Shown here: positions 58,872-64,000 of the stretch, one piece after another | How the letters are laid out: each line of letters begins with the position of its first letter | Numbering within the stretch: position 1 is the first letter of the stretch | From: Enhygromyxa salina | GTDB lineage: Bacteria; Myxococcota_A; Polyangia; Nannocystales; Nannocystaceae | NCBI RefSeq assembly: GCF_000737335.2 | Contig: NZ_JMCC02000039.1 | Coordinates: 1 to 64,000, forward strand | Direction of reading: 5' to 3' | DNA: 64,000 bases | Notes under the pieces: generated by a model | The model's input: the letters and a program-made list of their open reading frames with translations, nothing else | What the model was told of the DNA's origin: nothing | Database searches by the model: none | Translations under genes and position numbers: made by a program

Positions 58872-60434
58872 CTAGAAAAACACCCGAGCCTCGAGGTATG
58901 CGCTGATCGGGGAGGTGCCAAACTCACTGCCAAGATCGACAGTTCCAGCCATGGGGTCGAAGCCACGCACGCCCGCGCCCCACGGCACGAACACACCCAA
59001 GATGAGATCTGACTCATTCGCGACATTGTAGATGAACGCGACGCCCGCGAGGCCCGATCCGTCGGTGGCGCTGACGATCCCCGTGAGCGAGACTCGCAAG
59101 ATCGGGATGATCTCGGCGGCCGCGACGAGCCCCACATAATGTTGGCCGAGGTACGGGAGGTCGTCCGAATAGCTCGCCAGCGCCCGATTGACATAGCTCG
59201 CAGGATCGCTCGCGCCGTCCGAAGCAAACATGTACTCGGCACCCAGTGCCGCGTTTTGCCAAGCAAAGCTCACGCTGGGCCCGGCGGAGAGGCGCCCGTA
59301 TACCGGCCGGTCGTCCTTGTCGTGGCCGTCGCCGTCTTCATCGGGAATCCCGACGTGGAATTCACCACGCAGGTTGATGGGCCCAGCGTCGCCCTGAATC
59401 GAGCCGCCCGCGACCCAGCGCTGCGAGACCTTGCCCCCGAGCGCAGCCCACTCGAAGCCGCCGCCAACGACGGCCGCGCGGGTGAACACGGCGCTGCGGC
59501 CCCAGCTGGGCTTGTCGTTGTTTGGATCATAGCCAAGCACGCCAACAACATCGACGCTCCCGGTCGTGCCAAAGCCGGTCGCTACACGGATCGCGTCAAC
59601 CCCGGGCTTGTAGATTCGGTTGACCGCCGTCGCCGAGAAGGGCGCGAAGAAGTCGTTGGTCGTGAACATGCTCGCGACCGTATAGGTGACCGGAAATCGC
59701 CCGATCTCGACGTTGACCGAGTCGACGCTGACCCGCATCGACGCACGATCAACCCCCAGCTGCCCGGTGACAGAACCATTCTCCCAGAATTGCCAGCCAA
59801 GGTAGCGGGTCCGGTAGGCACTGCGGGTGCTGCCTGCGCTTGCGAAGCTGCCACCGAGGCTGCCACCGCCGGGGACCCGGGCGAGCTCGCCAAAGCCGTT
59901 GAACGAGACATGCAGGTATTGGCCAACGTCAGCCTCGAGCAGGATCCGCCCGACCGTGACCGCCATCGCGTCGTCGCCTGCCGGGAACAGCTCGGGGTCG
60001 TCAAAATGCAGGTACGACCCTGTCAGCCGCAAGCTGCCCGCGAGGATGTCCCCCACCCTCAATTTTGGATCGTCGCCCAGGCTATCTGAGCTGTCGTCCC
60101 TGCTCGCTGAGCCGTCTGCGTCGTCCCACGCGCTGTAGTCCGCGTCGCCGGGCGGCTTGCTGGGGCCCTGTGTGGGTTCTTTGGTGGGCGGCGTCTTGGT
60201 GGGCGCCTCCGCCTCGCTGCCCCAGCCCGCGGCGTCCCACCCAGCCTCGGTCTCGGGCGTGGGCGCATCACCGGGTGTTGGCGGCTCGTCGGAGTCGGGG
60301 TTGGGCGAGCTCGGCGGCTCGACCGATCCCTCGGCCGGTGCTTCCACCGGACTCCCCCAGCCCGCCACGTCCCACGCCGACTGCTCTCGCGTCGGCTCGG
60401 GGGCCCCGAGCAATGCCAACACCAGACCCAGCAT
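58872..60434 (-). CDS. Outer-membrane beta-barrel protein with Pro/Glu-rich N-terminal region
   Basis: The ATG at 60434 gives 520 residues with a signal-like start (LGLVLALLGAPEP). Residues about 20-130 are low-complexity, rich in Pro, Glu, Asp, and contain twice the motif SAWDVAGWGS / AGWDAAGWGSEAEAP (a third copy, SAWDDADGS, is degenerate). From about 140 on the sequence alternates in a typical barrel pattern (YLHVSFNGFGELARV; VNVEIGRFPVTYTVAS; VSQRWVAGGSIQGD) and ends in an aromatic residue (ARVFF), the outer-membrane assembly signal. It is the last gene of the ABC operon, ten bases after the ATPase stop, so it may be the outer-membrane part of that machine. Confidence 0.8.
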   Translation of the reverse strand: MLGLVLALLGAPEPTREQSAWDVAGWGSPVEAPAEGSVEPPSSPNPDSDEPPTPGDAPTPETEAGWDAAGWGSEAEAPTKTPPTKEPTQGPSKPPGDADYSAWDDADGSASRDDSSDSLGDDPKLRVGDILAGSLRLTGSYLHFDDPELFPAGDDAMAVTVGRILLEADVGQYLHVSFNGFGELARVPGGGSLGGSFASAGSTRSAYRTRYLGWQFWENGSVTGQLGVDRASMRVSVDSVNVEIGRFPVTYTVASMFTTNDFFAPFSATAVNRIYKPGVDAIRVATGFGTTGSVDVVGVLGYDPNNDKPSWGRSAVFTRAAVVGGGFEWAALGGKVSQRWVAGGSIQGDAGPINLRGEFHVGIPDEDGDGHDKDDRPVYGRLSAGPSVSFAWQNAALGAEYMFASDGASDPASYVNRALASYSDDLPYLGQHYVGLVAAAEIIPILRVSLTGIVSATDGSGLAGVAFIYNVANESDLILGVFVPWGAGVRGFDPMAGTVDLGSEFGTSPISAYLEARVFF

Positions 60435-60444
60435 AGGCTCGAGC

Positions 60445-61146
<702 letters not shown>

Positions 61147-61200
61147 GATTGCTCCCAATGCGAAATAGCAGCGCGAAATAGCGGCGCGAAAGGTGTGAAC

Positions 61201-62463
61201 CTAGACCGTACGAATCGCCTCTACAGGCGAGACGCTGCTGGCTTTGTAGGCCGGGTACAGGCCGGCGGCCATGGTTGCGATGACGACGGCGAGGGCGATC
61301 CCCAGCAGGTGTGGCAGGTAGATGTCGGCGTAGATCATGGGCGCCATGCTGACGCCCGAGACCTGCACTTGACCCTCGCTGCCTGTTGCCTGCGCGACGT
61401 CGATGCCCGTCGTTGACAGGTAGTAGTAGGGCCACGCGGTCAGCAGCGCACCGGCCACGATCCCACACAGGCCCAGCCACAGGCTCTCCCACAGGACCAG
61501 GCTAAACAGCTGCCGGCCGCTGAAGCCGATCGCGGCCATGATCCCCAGCTCGCGCATGCGCTCCATCACCGACACGAACAAGGTGTTGAAGATCCCAGCG
61601 GCGATCAGCACCGTGACGATCAGCTCCATCACGATCGTGCCGTTGACCTTCATGCTCACGAAGCCAGCCAGATCCGGCTGGGCGTCGTACCAAGGCAGCG
61701 TCGCGCTGACGGGCCCCAGCTGCCCGCCGATCTTGGCATCGAGCGCGACCGCGACATCCTTGGCGGCGCGGTGGTCGTCGAGGAACACCGCGACCTGGGT
61801 GAACTCGTTGGGCGCATAGCCCAGCAGCTCTCGAAACGGATTGATCGGCAGCAGGCAGGTGCCCGCGTCGACCTCGGTCGCGCCCGTAGTAATGATGCCC
61901 GAGACCCGCGCGAGCCCGCTGGCGATCTCACCGGACTTGTCGGTGACCGTGTAGACCACCTTCTTGCCCAGGGTGACGCCAAGGTTCTCGGCCAGCACGC
62001 TGCCAAGGATGATGCCTTCCTCGTCTGGGCTGCTGAACATCTCGCCCTCGACGATCGAGTCGACCAGCCCCAAGGTGGTCTCGTCTTCGGCGTTGGGATC
62101 AATGCCCAGGACCGCCGCGCCGACGTTGTTGGTGCTGGTGGCGAGCATGACCCCGCCCGTGACCCGCGGGACCGCGGCGCGGACCCGGGGCTGGGCCCGA
62201 ATCTCATCAATGAGCTCCGGGCCGACCGTGACGGTCTTCTTGAGCGAAGGCGCGTCGAGGTAGGTCGAGTGCTGCACGATCACGTGGCCGCCGCCAAGTC
62301 GCGCCGCGTGGTCGATGAGCTCGGAATAGGAGGAGTCGCCAATCCCCGTCATCACCACGGCCAGGAGCGTGCCAAACGCGATGCTGAACAGCGTGATCAG
62401 GGTTCGCCGAGTGTTGCGCCAGATGTTGCGCCAGGCCAAGGTGGGTAGCTTCAGTCCGTTCAT
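61201..62463 (-). CDS. ABC transporter permease, FtsX/MacB type (second)
   Basis: The 420-residue permease has one N-terminal membrane helix (TRRTLITLFSIAFGTLLAVV), a large periplasmic MacB_PCD domain (about 45-265; LGGGHVIVQHSTYLDAPSLK; ATSTNNVGAAVLGIDPNAED) and three C-terminal helices (IVMELIVTVLIAAGIFNTLF; LFSLVLWESLWLGLCGIVAG; IYADIYLPHLLGIALAVVIA). ERMRELGIMAAIGFSGRQLF is the family's cytosolic loop. It starts 20 bp behind the other permease. Like LolC/LolE, two permeases with one ATPase should move a substrate from the inner membrane. Confidence 0.93.
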   Translation of the reverse strand: MNGLKLPTLAWRNIWRNTRRTLITLFSIAFGTLLAVVMTGIGDSSYSELIDHAARLGGGHVIVQHSTYLDAPSLKKTVTVGPELIDEIRAQPRVRAAVPRVTGGVMLATSTNNVGAAVLGIDPNAEDETTLGLVDSIVEGEMFSSPDEEGIILGSVLAENLGVTLGKKVVYTVTDKSGEIASGLARVSGIITTGATEVDAGTCLLPINPFRELLGYAPNEFTQVAVFLDDHRAAKDVAVALDAKIGGQLGPVSATLPWYDAQPDLAGFVSMKVNGTIVMELIVTVLIAAGIFNTLFVSVMERMRELGIMAAIGFSGRQLFSLVLWESLWLGLCGIVAGALLTAWPYYYLSTTGIDVAQATGSEGQVQVSGVSMAPMIYADIYLPHLLGIALAVVIATMAAGLYPAYKASSVSPVEAIRTV

Positions 62464-62483
62464 GGCTTGCTCCGATCCGTCGG

Positions 62484-63686
62484 TTAGTCCCGAATGGCGT
62501 CCAGCGGCCGAATGAAGGCGGCGCGCATGGCTGGGTAGAACACCGCGAGGGCGACGATGATCACCAATGATGTGATTGGGCCGGTGTAGGTCTCTACGGT
62601 CACCGTGGATCGCCAGATCGGATCCCAGGCCATGCCCATCAGCGACAGGTTGCCCATGTTGATGCCCGTGTGGATCATGTAATAATTGGCCGGTATCGCC
62701 AACAAGACCCCGGCCGCCAGGGCCACGGCGGTTTGAATGCCGGTCTCCAAGAAGATCAATTTCAGGACCTTCATTGGGGTGAAGCCAATTGCCTTGAGCA
62801 CGCCCAGCTCACGAATCCGCTCGAACACCGCCATCAACATCGCGTTGAGGATCAAGATGCCAACGGCGATGTAGACGATGACCGCCATGATCGCCATGGA
62901 CGCGCGCGATGACTCCAGCATCGACGCCAGCATGGGTTTGAGCATTTTCCAGCTCGAGACCTCGACGCCCTCGGGCGCGTAGCCCTGGGCCACGGCGGTC
63001 GCGGCCTCGAGTTCTTCGCTGGGTGGGGTGCGCAGGATGATCTGGTGCACGCCCTCGGGCAGCACCATCAGCTCGCGAAACTCCGCTTCGGTCATGAACA
63101 CGCCCGCGCGGTCGACCCCATCCGAGATGCCCTTGAGGATCCCGCGAATCGGGTATACGTCGTTGGCCGTCGAGCCGTCGGCGCCTTGGGAGAGCACGAC
63201 TAACTCGCCGCCAACGTCGAGGCCAAGGGTCTCGGCGAGCCGCCAGCCAATCACCACGCCATTGTCCTGGGGCTCGAGCCACCTGCCCGCCTTGGTCTGC
63301 TGCCCGATCGAGCTGACGTCGGCGTCGGCGAGGACGTCGAGGCCGATCAGCTGCACGCCAGACGAGTTGTCCTCGCTGGCGCCAAGGCCCGAGGCCAACA
63401 GCCGCGGGGACACCTGATATCCAGCTTCTTCGAGCTTCGCGCTCCACTGCGTTGGATCCGGGATGGTCGTATACAGCGAAGGCTTCTCGCGATACTCGTT
63501 GGCGAACACCTGCGCGTCGCCAACTTCGAGGTTCAAGATGTTGGCCTCGAGACCGTTGACGTAGCCAGTGACGAGGCCGGTGTAGACAATCATCACGAAC
63601 AGCGCGAGGCCGGTCGCCGCCATTGTCACGACACTCCGCCGAGTGTTGCGCCACACGTTGCGCCAAGCGAGCTTGAGGTCGTCCAT
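62484..63686 (-). CDS. ABC transporter permease, FtsX/MacB type (first)
   Basis: The 400-residue permease is a relative of the next gene product, with the same layout: N-terminal helix (TRRSVVTMAATGLALFVMIV), MacB_PCD-like periplasmic domain (about 40-265; ILNLEVGDAQVFANEYREKP), and three C-terminal helices (MAVIVYIAVGILILNAMLMA; IFLETGIQTAVALAAGVLLA; ITSLVIIVALAVFYPAMRAA). FERIRELGVLKAIGFTPMKV is the characteristic cytosolic loop. It starts 12 bp after the stop of the sorting-protein gene. The pair resembles LolC/LolE. Confidence 0.93.
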   Translation of the reverse strand: MDDLKLAWRNVWRNTRRSVVTMAATGLALFVMIVYTGLVTGYVNGLEANILNLEVGDAQVFANEYREKPSLYTTIPDPTQWSAKLEEAGYQVSPRLLASGLGASEDNSSGVQLIGLDVLADADVSSIGQQTKAGRWLEPQDNGVVIGWRLAETLGLDVGGELVVLSQGADGSTANDVYPIRGILKGISDGVDRAGVFMTEAEFRELMVLPEGVHQIILRTPPSEELEAATAVAQGYAPEGVEVSSWKMLKPMLASMLESSRASMAIMAVIVYIAVGILILNAMLMAVFERIRELGVLKAIGFTPMKVLKLIFLETGIQTAVALAAGVLLAIPANYYMIHTGINMGNLSLMGMAWDPIWRSTVTVETYTGPITSLVIIVALAVFYPAMRAAFIRPLDAIRD

Positions 63687-63698
63687 GATTTGAACTTT

Positions 63699-64000
63699 CT
63701 AGAGCGCCTTGAGCTGCGATACGCTGAAGAACGACGGGTCGAGGCCGATGTCAAACTCGAGCTTGGAGTAGGTCATCTCCGTGTATTCGCCCTTCCTTTC
63801 GTCGTCGAGCGGGCTCATGCGCATGCGCATGGGCACCGAGCGGCCCGCGACCTGCTGGTAGTCGAAGAACTCCATCTTGCGTACGGGGTTGCGGTCCTCG
63901 TCGTAGAACAGCTGGCCGATCGGGAGCAGATCCGACTTGCGGATCATGACGTCGACCTGGCCCCAGACCACGACGGCCTTGGGTTTGGGGATTAGGATCA
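63699..64000 (-). CDS. Outer-membrane lipoprotein-sorting-type protein (partial, C-terminal part)
   Basis: Only the last 100 residues are inside the window; the gene runs off the right edge. The sequence ILIPKPKAVVVWGQVDVMIR, then LLPIGQLFYDEDRNPVRKME and EYTEMTYSKLEFDIGLDPSF fits the C-terminal half of COG2834-type proteins (LolA-like outer-membrane lipoprotein-sorting proteins), which bind acyl chains in the periplasm. It is the first gene seen in the minus-strand operon with two permeases, an ATPase and a barrel, where a LolA-like carrier would take substrate released by the ABC part. Confidence 0.8.
   Translation of the reverse strand, partial: ILIPKPKAVVVWGQVDVMIRKSDLLPIGQLFYDEDRNPVRKMEFFDYQQVAGRSVPMRMRMSPLDDERKGEYTEMTYSKLEFDIGLDPSFFSVSQLKAL

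Overview
The window reads as chromosome of a high-GC predatory or saprophytic myxobacterium, most likely of the Nannocystineae (Nannocystis, Plesiocystis, Enhygromyxa group). This is inferred from the very high GC at third codon positions, the many lipoproteins with long Gly-Asp runs and Cys-rich DUF4215-type repeats, two eukaryote-like Ser/Thr kinases with TPR tails, VIT/vWA and AgmX/PglI-type domains, EGF repeats, and PAS/V4R-STAS sensors. No rRNA, tRNA, CRISPR array, prophage or intact insertion sequence was recognised.

Layout. 0-6.4 kb: a small lipoprotein, an unknown protein, a PAS-STAS sensor, a DNRLRE plus 7x EGF surface lipoprotein and an unusual AraC-receiver-LuxR regulator. 6.5-16.1 kb: a 168-bp inverted-repeat element, a LysM murein endopeptidase, DNA polymerase I, a translationally coupled pair of unknown proteins (one papain-like), a selenoprotein of the SelW/Rdx family whose UGA is read through, a large multihaem cytochrome c and methionine aminopeptidase. 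16.3-23 kb: a decayed gene, a VIT/vWA lipoprotein carrying a TonB-plug-like segment, secreted lipoproteins and an HPP membrane protein. 23-31.6 kb: a divergent pair of a 1238-residue HEIGH metalloprotease and a LysM protein (effector-like), an ECF sigma factor, and a kinase-TPR protein. 31.9-37.1 kb: a complete methylmalonyl-CoA mutase operon (small subunit, large subunit, MeaB chaperone). 37.4-48.6 kb: methyltransferase, V4R-STAS sensor, second identical copy of the 168-bp element, kinase-TPR protein divergent from a PEGA protein, ADP-ribosylglycohydrolase divergent from an LMW-phosphatase-like protein, and a coupled 6-pyruvoyl-tetrahydropterin-synthase-like/SDR pair. 48.7-58.9 kb: a membrane-anchored YiiX-like peptidase followed by a methyltransferase, a nitrilase-superfamily protein of possible defence type, a GD-repeat lipoprotein, a cupin, an apparently exported FkbM methyltransferase and a Rieske oxygenase. 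58.9-64 kb: an operon on the minus strand with an outer-membrane lipoprotein-sorting-like protein (cut by the window edge), two FtsX/MacB-type permeases, a LolD/MacB-type ATPase and an outer-membrane beta-barrel, which looks like one envelope-export machine.

The strongest overlooked item is the selenoprotein at 12472-12705. Its in-frame UGA sits in a CxxU motif and is followed by a hairpin whose loop is GGUCU. An ordinary gene caller would miss or truncate it. Also notable are the perfectly duplicated 168-bp mobile-looking element with a third, diverged half copy, the AraC-REC-LuxR fusion, the vWA/TonB-plug/AgmX chimera and the putatively exported methyltransferase.
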